A DNA stretch of 23,808 nt from the NCBI GenBank assembly GCA_036377055.1, contig DASUZD010000203.1:1-23808 (forward strand), read 5' to 3'. Within the stretch, counting starts at the first letter, position 1; the number at the start of each line of letters is the position of its first letter. Below are positions 1 to 8,127 of the stretch, piece after piece. Under the pieces are notes generated by a model. That model saw only the letters and a list, made by a program, of their open reading frames with translations. It had not been told where the DNA came from and made no database searches. This DNA is from DASUZD01 sp036377055 (GTDB lineage: Bacteria; Actinomycetota; Thermoleophilia; Gaiellales; Gaiellaceae). The position numbers were made by a program, and so were the translations under genes.

Positions 1-1
1 G

Positions 2-79
2 ATCCTGCGTGCCGAGGAGACTCGGTCGCCTCAGGGCGACACCCCGAACGAAACCCCAGTCTTTCCCGTGGCCCCCTAG
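2..79 (+). CDS. Possible 3' end of an upstream gene (partial)
   Basis: The frame is open from the window edge to a TAG at 77-79 and would encode about 25 residues ending VFPVAP. The stop lies three bases before the TTG at 83, so this could be the tail of a preceding gene in the same operon. All three forward frames are open over this short stretch, so the frame choice is weak. No family can be recognised. Confidence 0.2.
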   Translation: MLRAEETRSPQGDTPNETPVFPVAP

Positions 80-124
80 GAGTTGCTGAGACGATTGCTC
101 GCCGCGAGACTGGCCGGAGCGCCG

Positions 125-1555
125 ATGCCGGACGAAGCCCAAACGAAGCGGCCTCCGTTTGCGCTCGCGCCGGTGGCCGCCGTCGCCGGCTGCACCGCGG
201 CCCTCCACCTCGCCGTCGCGGGCCGATACGGGTGGCAGCGCGACGAGCTCTACTACGCCGTGGCGGGGCGGCGCCTCCAGGGCGGCTACGTCGAGTTTCC
301 GCCCGTGATCGCCCTTCTCGCCGCGTTCGCGCGAGCGGTCTTCGGCTGGTCGCTGGTCGGCTTCCGGGTGTTCCCGCTGCTCGCGGGCATCGGGTCGCTC
401 GTCGTCGCTGCGCTCGTCGCCCGCGACCTCGGCGGCAGCTCGCGCGCGCAGGCGATCGCCGCGATTGCGGTCGGGTTCTCACCGCTCCTCATCGCCACGA
501 ACGGACTCTTCCAGCCGGTCTCGTTCGACCAGCTCACGACGATGATCGTGCTCTGGCTCGCGCTTCGGCTCGCGCTCGGCGAGGGCGGCTGGCCTCTGCT
601 CGGGCTCGCCGCAGGCGTCGGCCTCGAGACGAAGTACACGCTCGCGGTCGTCCTCGCCCTCCTCGTCGCGACCTTTCTCGTCTGGCGCCGCGACCTCCTG
701 CGCTCGCGCGGCTTCCCCGCGGCGGTTGCGCTCGCGGCGCTGCTCGTCGTCCCGAACCTCGTCTGGCAGGCGCGCCACGGGTGGGCGAGCGTGCACTGGT
801 TCCTCAACCCGCCGGCAAGCGCGACGGACGAGTCACGGCCCGAGTACGTGGTGAACCTTTTGCTCCTGACGCACCTCGTCGCGGTTCCGGTCGCGGTCGC
901 AGGGGTTGTGTCGCTCGTCCGCGACCGGCGCCTTCGACCGCTCAGGTGGACCGTCGTCGGAACCGCCGTCGCGTACCTCGTCCTCGGCGGCAAGTCGTAC
1001 TACGCCATGCCGGCCGTCCTCTTCGCGCTCGCGGCGGGCGCCGTGCCCTTCGACCGGTGGGCCTCGCGCCGGCGCCTGTGGGCCCTCGGCATCCCGTTCG
1101 TCGCGTTCCTCGTCCTGCTCCTACCGCTCGGGCTGCCCGTGCTCCCGCTTCGGACCGCCGACCGCCTCGGCGTGATCAAGTCGCGCTCGGACTACCAGGA
1201 CGAGGTCGGCTGGCACCGGCTCGCGCGCGACGTCGGACGGCTCGCGCCCGGCTCGTCCGTGGTCGTGACGCTGAACTACGGCGAGGCCGGAGCACTCGAG
1301 CTCTTCGGCCGGCGCCTGCCGCCTGTCGCGAGCCCGGACGTCACGTTCCGCTACTGGCGGCCCCACGTCAGCGGCCGCCGCGCTCTTCTCGTCGGCTTCG
1401 CGCGTGGAGACGTTCCCTTCTGCCGCGATTACCGCGTCGTCGGGAGGATCCGCATGCCGGTCGAAAACGAGGAGCGCGGAAGGCCGATCGCGCGGTGCAC
1501 CCTCGACGAATCGCTCGCCGAGGTCTGGCCGCGCCTCGTCAGTGAATCCGACTAG
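125..1555 (+). CDS. GT39/ArnT-like membrane glycosyltransferase
   Basis: This is a polytopic membrane protein of about 476 residues resembling the PMT/ArnT glycosyltransferase superfamily (GT39/PMT_2), which moves sugars from polyprenyl-phosphate donors to lipid or protein acceptors outside the membrane. The first extracytoplasmic loop carries the family signature: QRDELYYAVAGRRLQGGY then EFPP, at about residues 38-60, with the probable catalytic Asp/Glu pair D40-E41. Many hydrophobic segments follow, then a soluble C-terminal part from about residue 350. ATG 125 is preferred because GGAG lies 5 bases upstream. An in-frame TTG at 83 would add 14 residues but has no spaced ribosome binding site. 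The acceptor is unknown; a link to pilin or wall glycosylation would be speculation. Confidence 0.85.
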   Translation: MPDEAQTKRPPFALAPVAAVAGCTAALHLAVAGRYGWQRDELYYAVAGRRLQGGYVEFPPVIALLAAFARAVFGWSLVGFRVFPLLAGIGSLVVAALVARDLGGSSRAQAIAAIAVGFSPLLIATNGLFQPVSFDQLTTMIVLWLALRLALGEGGWPLLGLAAGVGLETKYTLAVVLALLVATFLVWRRDLLRSRGFPAAVALAALLVVPNLVWQARHGWASVHWFLNPPASATDESRPEYVVNLLLLTHLVAVPVAVAGVVSLVRDRRLRPLRWTVVGTAVAYLVLGGKSYYAMPAVLFALAAGAVPFDRWASRRRLWALGIPFVAFLVLLLPLGLPVLPLRTADRLGVIKSRSDYQDEVGWHRLARDVGRLAPGSSVVVTLNYGEAGALELFGRRLPPVASPDVTFRYWRPHVSGRRALLVGFARGDVPFCRDYRVVGRIRMPVENEERGRPIARCTLDESLAEVWPRLVSESD

Positions 1556-1565
1556 CGCCTACGAT
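1536..1565 (+). promoter_or_regulatory. Candidate promoter of the DUF2277 gene (leaderless)
   Basis: TCGTCA (1536-1541), an 18-base spacer and TACGAT (1560-1565) form a reasonable housekeeping-type promoter overlapping the end of the upstream gene. The -10 box ends six bases before ATG 1572 and there is no Shine-Dalgarno sequence, so transcription would begin at or beside the start codon. Assigned by eye only. Confidence 0.4.
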
Positions 1566-1571
1566 GGCGGC

Positions 1572-1837
<266 letters not shown>

Positions 1838-1841
<4 letters not shown>

Positions 1842-2863
1842 CCCCGCGCCCGGAGGAAGGTGAGGACCGCGTGGACGCGGCGGTTCTCCGTCGAGTCCGC
1901 CGGGAGGTCGAGCTTGCGGAAGATCGAGCGGACGTGCGCCTCGACGGTCTTCGGCGTCACGTAGAGCTCGCTCGCGATCCCGCGATCCGTGCGCCCTTCC
2001 GCGAGCAGCGCGAGCACCTCGAGTTCCCGCGCGGTCAGCTCTTCGAGCCTCGGTAGCGGCCGCTCCTCGCGGAGCGCGCGGCGCGCGGCCTCCGCCGCCG
2101 CGTCGAGCGCCTCGTCGTCGAACCGCGCGCCGCCGACGAGCTCGGCGAGCAGACGGCCGAGGAGCGCGCGCCGGAGGCTCGTCCTGAGCACTCCGACGAG
2201 GAACGCGAGCGGGATCGCCGTGTAGACGAGCGCGAGCCAGTCGAGCACCGTGTCGCCGGTCCCGGAGAGCGAGACGCCGATGTAGTCGTGCGCGATCGAC
2301 ACGGCGACGACGACCAGCACCGGCGGGCCGACGATCACGAGCGGCCGGAGCGCCCGGCGCTCTTCGGTGGTCGCGGCCAGCCACCGTGCGACGACGACGT
2401 AGACGATCGCTGGGACGAGCACGATCGCCAACGCCGACAGGACGGTGTTCGCCTCGTTGAAGGCCTCGCTCGGCGGGTAGGCGAGGATCGCGAGCGCGTA
2501 CGCGGCGCCGACGAGGACGCGCTCCAGACGCGAGCGCGTGACGCCGTAGGGGAAGACGATGACCTGGTGCGCGAGCAGCGCCAGGAAGAGGTTCTGCGTC
2601 AGCTCGCTCGCGTGGTTCGCGGTCCACGACCCGAACCAGTCGAAGTCGCGGCCGAACCACATGATCCCGGTGAGGGTCATCAGCAGGCCGAGCCGGTTCT
2701 CCGGTCTCTGCCGCCACGCGACGATTCCCGCCGCTACGAAGGACCAGCCGATCGCAACGTGCACCGGCGCGGGCAGCGTCAGCACGCCCGGCTCCCAGAT
2801 CGCGAGCGCGATCGCGTAGACGCCGAGAGCCGCGCCGAGCACCGCCAGCGCGAGGCGCGTCAT
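1838..2863 (-). CDS. Membrane-anchored LuxR-type transcriptional regulator
   Basis: The protein has about 341 residues. Roughly the first 235 contain about eight hydrophobic segments, beginning with the helix around LALAVLGAALGVYAIALAIW. This resembles the integral-membrane sensor half of actinobacterial histidine kinases. The last ~70 residues are a GerE/LuxR helix-turn-helix: LTARELEVLALLAEGRTDRGIA followed by VTPKTVEAHVRSIFRKL. There is no receiver domain and no kinase ATPase domain, so it looks like a one-component membrane sensor that binds DNA directly. ATG 2863 is chosen because the hydrophobic domain starts there; an in-frame start at 2929 would add 22 atypical residues. Signal and targets are unknown. 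Confidence 0.85.
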
Positions 2864-2977
2864 GTGCTGATCGTCGCATGAACTCCCGTAGAGGAAAACC
2901 CCGAAATCGCGCCGGTCCAGGGTTTTCATCGATGCGCTCGCGGCGCCTCCGGCCTAGCGTCGGGCTCGTCAACTGCG

Positions 2978-2984
2978 AAGGAGG
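2978..2984 (+). promoter_or_regulatory. Ribosome binding site of the 64-residue ORF
   Basis: AAGGAGG lies 8 bases before GTG 2993. It is a near-perfect Shine-Dalgarno sequence and supports both the reality and the start of this tiny gene. Confidence 0.75.
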
Positions 2985-2992
2985 CATCGAAA

Positions 2993-3187
2993 GTGAAGAA
3001 GACGATCCTTATCACCGCCGCCACCGTCGTCCTCGTCGTCGTCGCCGCTGCCGCCGCGCTGTTCACGCTGAGCGCGGTCGCCGGGTCACACCAGACCTGC
3101 GGCAAGGTGCACCCCTCGGAGCTTCGGCGGGCGGGCGACCCGACGTTCCCGAAAAAGCTCGAGAAGCTGGCCCGCTGCGAGAAGTGA
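2993..3187 (+). CDS. Small membrane-anchored or secreted protein, unknown
   Basis: This 64-residue protein starts at GTG. It has a Lys-Lys start, a hydrophobic helix at about residues 5-30 (signal anchor or uncleaved signal peptide), and a short polar tail that holds two cysteines (in QTCGK and ARCEK) and several lysines. The two cysteines could form an extracytoplasmic disulfide. No family is recognised. The strong ribosome binding site and GC-rich third positions support expression. Its upstream region also faces the divergent LuxR-type gene, so co-regulation is possible but not shown. Confidence 0.65.
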   Translation: MKKTILITAATVVLVVVAAAAALFTLSAVAGSHQTCGKVHPSELRRAGDPTFPKKLEKLARCEK

Positions 3188-3197
3188 GGTTGCTTGG

Positions 3198-3620
3198 CTA
3201 GAGCTCCGCGACCGCGTCGCCGACGGAGATCGTGCCGTCGGTGAGGATGTCCGCGTTGATCCCGGCCCGGTGGACGAGCTCCTTGATGATGCCGGGCCGG
3301 GTCATCGCCTGAAGGTGCGTGCACGGCTCACAGAGCTCGACGCCGAAGCATTCGACCTCGCCGACGCGGAACCGCTTTCCCACGAGCGCATTCAGGTCGA
3401 CGCCGCGCGTCGTCAGCTGCCGCCGCGTCGCGCCTTGCTCCAGCCCGACGTCCTCCACGTTCTCGGCCGCGACGAGCGTGAGGGCCTGGCCGGGCCTGGC
3501 GCCCTGCTCGTAGAAATGGCGGTCGCCCTCGAGACCCATGCCGGCATAGGCGCGGACGGTGTCGACGGGGGCGAGCTCGCCCGCCTTGGTCGGCCCGAGG
3601 TGGATCGCTTCCACCGTCAT
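3198..3620 (-). CDS. MOSC domain protein
   Basis: This 140-residue protein starts MTVEAIHLGPTKAGE and consists of a single MOSC domain, the fold shared by the C-terminus of molybdenum-cofactor sulfurases and by YiiM/YuaD-type proteins. The characteristic cysteine segment is present (GVELCEPCTHLQ), followed by GIIKELVHRAGINADIL and a final ISVGDAV typical of the domain end. The likely role is binding or transfer of a molybdenum cofactor or sulfur; no substrate can be assigned. Its ATG (3618-3620) overlaps the TGA of the VOC gene as ATGA, so translation is coupled. The open frame continues upstream, but only in shadow sequence. Confidence 0.88.
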   Translation of the reverse strand: MTVEAIHLGPTKAGELAPVDTVRAYAGMGLEGDRHFYEQGARPGQALTLVAAENVEDVGLEQGATRRQLTTRGVDLNALVGKRFRVGEVECFGVELCEPCTHLQAMTRPGIIKELVHRAGINADILTDGTISVGDAVAEL

Positions 3621-4000
3621 GCCGGCGAGGCCTGCGCGAGAGCGACGGGATTCCCGTCCGGATCGGCGACGTAGCCGACCCGCTCCCCCCAAGGCATGTC
3701 CGCCGGCTCGGCCAGAACCGACGTGCCGTCCTGACGGAGCTCGTCCACGACAGCGTCGACTGCGTCGACGTAGACGAAGAGCTCGAACCGAACGCCGGTG
3801 CCGACGGACGCGCCGTACTGGTCCTGCGGCCACGCGTCGGCGACGACGCCGAGCTCGTACGCACCCCGCCGCAGCCCGACGTAGCCGGGCTCGCCGTCCT
3901 CGGGCAGCTGAAAGTGCCGCTCGAACTGGAGCCGCTCGTAGAAGCCCGCGGTCGCGGAGACGTCGCTCGCGAAGATCACGGGAAACGCGCGGTCGGCCAT
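3617..4000 (-). CDS. VOC (glyoxalase/bleomycin-resistance fold) protein
   Basis: This 127-residue single-domain protein has the vicinal-oxygen-chelate pattern. It begins FPVIFASDVSATAGFYERLQF, where the substrate-side strand is followed by the FY helix. It ends GERVGYVADPDGNPVALAQ, with the typical DPDGN turn. Family members act as glyoxalases, dioxygenases or drug-sequestering proteins, and the substrate cannot be read from sequence. The gene is first in a two-gene unit with the MOSC gene (4-base overlap). The ATG at 4000 is the only sensible start at the domain boundary. Confidence 0.88.
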   Translation of the reverse strand: MADRAFPVIFASDVSATAGFYERLQFERHFQLPEDGEPGYVGLRRGAYELGVVADAWPQDQYGASVGTGVRFELFVYVDAVDAVVDELRQDGTSVLAEPADMPWGERVGYVADPDGNPVALAQASPA

Positions 4001-4237
4001 CGAGCGGCAGGCTATCGGCCGCGGCAGCCGTTGCTGCTACTAAGCGCGGGTCGCCGGGTCAACGTAGCAGCCCCACCCCGCATAGCGCGCGGTCCCACCC
4101 GGCGCAGGATGGGCGGACCCTGGTAGCGCGCTCAATCTGTCGTCGTCCCACTCCTTTGAAGCGACCGACCCGCCGGCGAAACGGAGACATTTTGGCGGGG
4201 CCAGCGCGAACGTCGACCGCACGCAAGCCCCGTCGGG

Positions 4238-7200
4238 CTACTCAGACCAGTATCCGTCGTCTTCGAGTGCCTCGCTCTCGGCATGACGCTTGGCTGCCTC
4301 TTCCATCTCGAAGATTGCGTCGCGCGCGAGCTCGACGAGAAGCGGGTCCTTGTCCTGCAGCCAAGGCCGGAAGCCGTCGGCGCGGCGGAGGTAGTGCTTG
4401 GAGATCGGGCCGGAGAAGGTACTTCGTTCCTGCGCCTCGACAATCGCGGCGCGCGTGCGTCGAGTGTTTGCCGCACGAAGAAGGATTCGCGCGCGCTCCG
4501 TAAATGCCTCGAACCCGCTCGGCGCAGCGAGTACCTCGTAGGCGCGGGCGAGGCCTGACTCCCCCTCGCCTGCCCATCGCCGGAACAGCTCGGTTAGCAC
4601 AGACGAGTCGCCGCCGAGCGCGGCTATCGAGCGCGCTATTGCCGAGCGGTGGGCATGTTCGAGATCCGCCCGGTCGAAGCGATCGACAAGCTCCGAGAGC
4701 TCCCGCCGCCAGGTATCACGTTCTCGCCGTTCACCGAGAAGCTGAATCACGGACTCCGGCATGTCGCGGAAGGAGCCTCGACGGCCCCCGCTCTTGATCC
4801 AGTCGAGCCGGCGACCGACCCACTCAAACGCGACGTCGAAGTCCAGCGCATCCAGCTGCCGCAACGCCTCTGCGACCGCGTGCTCGCCAACGCCGTCCGC
4901 CTCTGCCGACGCGAGCACCTTCTCTCGAATCAACCCAGCAATCCTCGGGTCAAGCTCGCGACCGCCCTCCACCCCTTCGCGCGTGATCGCCGCTAGATAG
5001 TCGGGCCTATCGAGATCTGTCAGCTCAACAAGAAGCTCAGCGCGCCACAGATCGTCGTGGGCTGAGGCATAGAGCTGATGCCACAGACGCTTACGAACGT
5101 GGGGCGACTCGTCACGCGCAAGGCGCTCGAAGACCGAGCGCTCGGCACTGTCGCCGCGACCGTTCATCGCCCAGGGCAGCACAGCGCGCGACCGCGCGTC
5201 CTCACTCTCGACCCACCGCTCGATCTCCTCATCTGAGGCCTTGTCCAGGAAGGACTTCACAAGCCCTGCCGCAAAGCCGGTGAGGAGGCCGCCTCTACCA
5301 CGCAGGTGCTCGGCAAGCTGACTGATGGGCGACCGCTCCGCTTCTCCGGCCGCGTCGAAGAGCGCCTGAAGTGAAGCGTGCCAAGGCAGCTGCTTCTTTG
5401 CCGTCTCGGCATCGGCCAGCCAGTCGCGCCAGCGATCGAGAACAAGCGTGGCGTCATCTGCGTCGATGAGCTTTGTTGCGTAGGCGCGACCCACCGCCAC
5501 CTGTCGGTCGAGGGTCTCCTGGTAGTCATCGCCAAGTTCGCGGTGGTGAGTCGGATGGATCAGGTCGTAGTACTCCTGCAACTCCTCCGACGGTTGCGGC
5601 ACCCGCACGCTCTCGTCATGCCGCGCGCGCCAGGAAAGGTAATCAAGCGCGTCCGCAGCGACAGGCCTTGCGAATCCTTCGAGCTCTTCGGTGAGCCACG
5701 GATCGATCTCGCACGCAAGCACCTCGCGTGCGAGCGCCTGCAATTCCTCGCCTGGCGAGTGGCCGAACGACCCCTCGAAGCCGCACGCGACGCGAACAAC
5801 ACCGTCGAGCGCGTCAAGCTGCTCGACCTGCTCGCGTGGAGATAGGAAGGTAAAGCTCTCTCGGAACAATCGTGCGCCCTGTACGAGAGCATCGCGCGTG
5901 TGGCGTGATGCGGGAAGGGAGTTGGCACGCAGGATGAGCCGGTTCGGATCCTCCGCCGAACTGCGGTGTGTGTCGAACATGAGGGTCATCAGCGCCCGCG
6001 CGGAAAACGACGCCGTCTTCGCTGTGGCGTAGCTGCGATCGCGCGCCTCCCAGTGGGCGCGGGACTCCTCACAGATCGCGTGCTGCACGATCGCAAGTGT
6101 TCGCCCCTCGTCGCCGTAGGTGTCGATCGGGAGCCGTCGATAGACGTTTGTGACCGCCTCAATCCACTGCTTCGCCGCTCGGTCGGCCGCGCGCGAGAAG
6201 ATCAGCTCGCCGAGGCGCATAAGTCGCTGCCAGGCGAGGTCGATGTAGCTGAGGCGGACGAGGGCACCCACAAGCTCTAGGGCGACCTCGTCGGCAGCGT
6301 CGTCTTCGAGAGAGGGCAGGCGCTCAACGAGCGCGTCAAAGATCTCAGTAGCAAGCCTGGGCATCCCAGGCGCGAGGGCACGCACAAAGCGGGCATACGC
6401 CGCACCACTAGCCGCGCCTACCTGCTGAACCCGGCCAAGCACATCACCTCGCACGACAGCAAGTCGCTCGGCGGACGCTTCTTCGACACCCGCGGCGCCA
6501 AGCGCCTCGAGAAGAGGCGATCGTCCGAGCGGAGCAAAGGTCGTATACAGCCGGCCGTAGTCGATGATCGGCGAGCGCGACATGTCGAAGAACGAGTGAC
6601 GCAGGATCTGCTCGGAAAGGAGATCCGGCTTGATCATGTAGAGACCACCGCGCGCGACGACCGGTCCGCTGTCGGCAAGCGCGTGCATTTCGCGTCTCAG
6701 TGCAACAGGTCCGAGGCCCGTCAGTTCCGCAATCGCCGCGGTGACCTGCTCATCGTCGGGGTTGATTGAACGCGCAGCTGCCACGATCGCGAGGAGCTCC
6801 TCACGCTCGCGAGAGCCTGAGGCAGCAGTGTTAATCGTTGAGCGCGCATAGGTGCGAAACAACTCATCGCGGCTGAGAGAATCGAGCTTCTCTCCCTTCG
6901 CAACGAGAGAGCCGGCGATCGTGGCGAGTTGCGGGTTCCCCTCGGCGATCTGAACGACGAGGGCGAGCAGCCCTTCACGCTCGATGCCGAATGGTGCGCT
7001 CTTCAGGATCGCGACGATCTCGCCGCGTCGCAATGGCGCCAGCTCGAACGGCTTCGGCGAAGTTGCGTAGAGGCCGTCAGTCTCACCCGCGATCTTGTCC
7101 CTGAAGCCGGGGCGAGCGAGAAGGAGAACCGACGTAGGAGGGTTACGGCGCCAAAGCGCGTCGACAACGGCACGAAGATCTGCACGTCGATGTGCGTCAT

Positions 7201-7951
7201 CTATGACCGCCACCACCTCCGCGCCCGCGCCGAGCTCCGAAATCATGTCGTTCTCGAACGGCTGCGCGGCTGGGACGAAGAACCACGACGTGCGCGTCAC
7301 ATCCGCGGCCGCAAGCTCAAGAGCCAGTCGGCTCTTGCCCACGCCGCCGTCCCCGTCGATCAGGAGGAGACGCGCGCCCGCGGCGAGAGTCTCGAGAACC
7401 ACCTTGAGGTCTGACTGGCGCCCTACGAACGGTGCTTCCAGAAGGGCGCGGCCGCGACTGAGCAGCTCAGCGAACTCATTCGGGCTGAGGAAGAACGGAT
7501 GCCGGGGCCGCGCAAGGCCCAAATATTCCTCACGCAAACCAAGGTTCGGGGGCAGCTCAAGCCAGTGGACGACCTGCTTGCGGCTGATGATTGTCAGGTC
7601 AAGGCCCTCCTTGGCGAACAGCTGCTGCAGCTTGCCCTCGGCCTGGTTCGTTGTTGCTTGCGACGTGACGGCGATGACCTCCCGAGCCTCCCAACCCTCC
7701 TCCTTGATGTCGGCTAGCCCCTCGCGGATCTTGCGCTCCCAGTCGTCGCGCAGCGAGAAGATGCAGATCAGCTCCTCGCCGGCGCCGAAGCGGTAGAGGC
7801 CTCGGACGGCGTCGCGTCCGCGGTCCGCCGTCCCGCCGACAGGACGGATGCGGTCGTCGACATGACGGGCAAGAAGCTGCGACGCCATCAGCTCGAAGCG
7901 CTCGTCGTCCGTCATTGCTTCAAGCGCAGCCGTAGTCTCGATCGCACTCAT
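4238..7951 (-). CDS. STAND-type NTPase with N-terminal restriction-endonuclease-like domain; candidate antiphage sensor
   Basis: The protein has 1237 residues and three parts. Residues ~15-130 look like a PD-(D/E)XK/Mrr-type fold: E20, GGTADRGRD ending at D47, IFSLRDDWERKI at 64-75, and WLE at 130-132. Residues ~175-450 form a STAND NTPase: VGR box (176-178), Walker A GDGGVGKS (200-207), Walker B VIDDAH (249-254), an Arg after the sensor strand (LLLARPGFR), and the GxP motif GNP (338-340), then a winged-helix-like stretch. The remaining ~750 residues are helical, probably repeats used for target sensing. Avs and related antiphage STAND proteins share this plan; defence is inferred. It is a stand-alone gene with AGGAGGG 5 bases before ATG 7951 and an SOS box in its promoter. 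Third-position A/T appears more frequent than in neighbours, suggesting acquisition. Confidence 0.85.
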   Translation of the reverse strand: MSAIETTAALEAMTDDERFELMASQLLARHVDDRIRPVGGTADRGRDAVRGLYRFGAGEELICIFSLRDDWERKIREGLADIKEEGWEAREVIAVTSQATTNQAEGKLQQLFAKEGLDLTIISRKQVVHWLELPPNLGLREEYLGLARPRHPFFLSPNEFAELLSRGRALLEAPFVGRQSDLKVVLETLAAGARLLLIDGDGGVGKSRLALELAAADVTRTSWFFVPAAQPFENDMISELGAGAEVVAVIDDAHRRADLRAVVDALWRRNPPTSVLLLARPGFRDKIAGETDGLYATSPKPFELAPLRRGEIVAILKSAPFGIEREGLLALVVQIAEGNPQLATIAGSLVAKGEKLDSLSRDELFRTYARSTINTAASGSREREELLAIVAAARSINPDDEQVTAAIAELTGLGPVALRREMHALADSGPVVARGGLYMIKPDLLSEQILRHSFFDMSRSPIIDYGRLYTTFAPLGRSPLLEALGAAGVEEASAERLAVVRGDVLGRVQQVGAASGAAYARFVRALAPGMPRLATEIFDALVERLPSLEDDAADEVALELVGALVRLSYIDLAWQRLMRLGELIFSRAADRAAKQWIEAVTNVYRRLPIDTYGDEGRTLAIVQHAICEESRAHWEARDRSYATAKTASFSARALMTLMFDTHRSSAEDPNRLILRANSLPASRHTRDALVQGARLFRESFTFLSPREQVEQLDALDGVVRVACGFEGSFGHSPGEELQALAREVLACEIDPWLTEELEGFARPVAADALDYLSWRARHDESVRVPQPSEELQEYYDLIHPTHHRELGDDYQETLDRQVAVGRAYATKLIDADDATLVLDRWRDWLADAETAKKQLPWHASLQALFDAAGEAERSPISQLAEHLRGRGGLLTGFAAGLVKSFLDKASDEEIERWVESEDARSRAVLPWAMNGRGDSAERSVFERLARDESPHVRKRLWHQLYASAHDDLWRAELLVELTDLDRPDYLAAITREGVEGGRELDPRIAGLIREKVLASAEADGVGEHAVAEALRQLDALDFDVAFEWVGRRLDWIKSGGRRGSFRDMPESVIQLLGERRERDTWRRELSELVDRFDRADLEHAHRSAIARSIAALGGDSSVLTELFRRWAGEGESGLARAYEVLAAPSGFEAFTERARILLRAANTRRTRAAIVEAQERSTFSGPISKHYLRRADGFRPWLQDKDPLLVELARDAIFEMEEAAKRHAESEALEDDGYWSE

Positions 7952-7985
7952 TCCGGCCCTCCTAGCTCAAGAGGAGATCTACTCC

Positions 7986-8015
7986 ATCGTACCGAACATA
8001 TGTTCCGAGACTCAC
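7986..8015 (-). promoter_or_regulatory. Candidate promoter of the STAND NTPase gene
   Basis: On the minus strand the -10 candidate is TACGAT (7991-7986). The best -35 candidate, 18 bases further up, is GTGAGT (8015-8010), which is weak (TGA core only). The predicted SOS operator occupies most of the spacer, the usual position for LexA repression. The ribosome binding site (7963-7957) and ATG follow directly. Confidence 0.5.
7993..8006. promoter_or_regulatory. LexA/SOS box
   Basis: CGAACATATGTTCC matches every position of the Gram-positive LexA consensus CGAACRNRYGTTYC. It contains the perfect 12-base palindrome GAACATATGTTC at 7994-8005. It lies 42 bases upstream of the STAND NTPase start codon, between the -35 and -10 candidates. 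This is the half-site spacing (GAAC-N4-GTTC) used by Bacillus and mycobacterial LexA. The pilC gene on the other side points away (its stop is at 8128), so the operator belongs to the NTPase gene. Confidence 0.75.
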
Positions 8016-8127
8016 ACGGATCTCTCTCGCGTACTTGCGACGGCCACCGACACGCGCCTTCCATGATCGGGACTCTTCGCAGGCGCGGGCAGACGAGTCC
8101 AGCTTCCGATGCGGCCCGCAGCCGCCG

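Noticed and set aside
3621..3833. N-terminal extension of the MOSC frame
   Set aside because: The extension is an Arg-rich shadow of the VOC gene; the ATGA overlap gives a clear start at 3620.
4226..4239. AGCCC/GGGCT hairpin at the STAND gene stop as a terminator
   Set aside because: The stem is only five base pairs, overlaps the stop codon and has no T-tract, so it is too weak to annotate.
8070..8100. GGACTC/GAGTCC inverted repeat downstream of pilC
   Set aside because: Arms of six bases with a 19-base loop are expected by chance in a region this rich in G and C.
7952..8127. Possible small gene or toxin-antitoxin partner beside the STAND NTPase
   Set aside because: No open frame with a credible start and ribosome binding site was found in the 176 bases; only the promoter and SOS box are supported.
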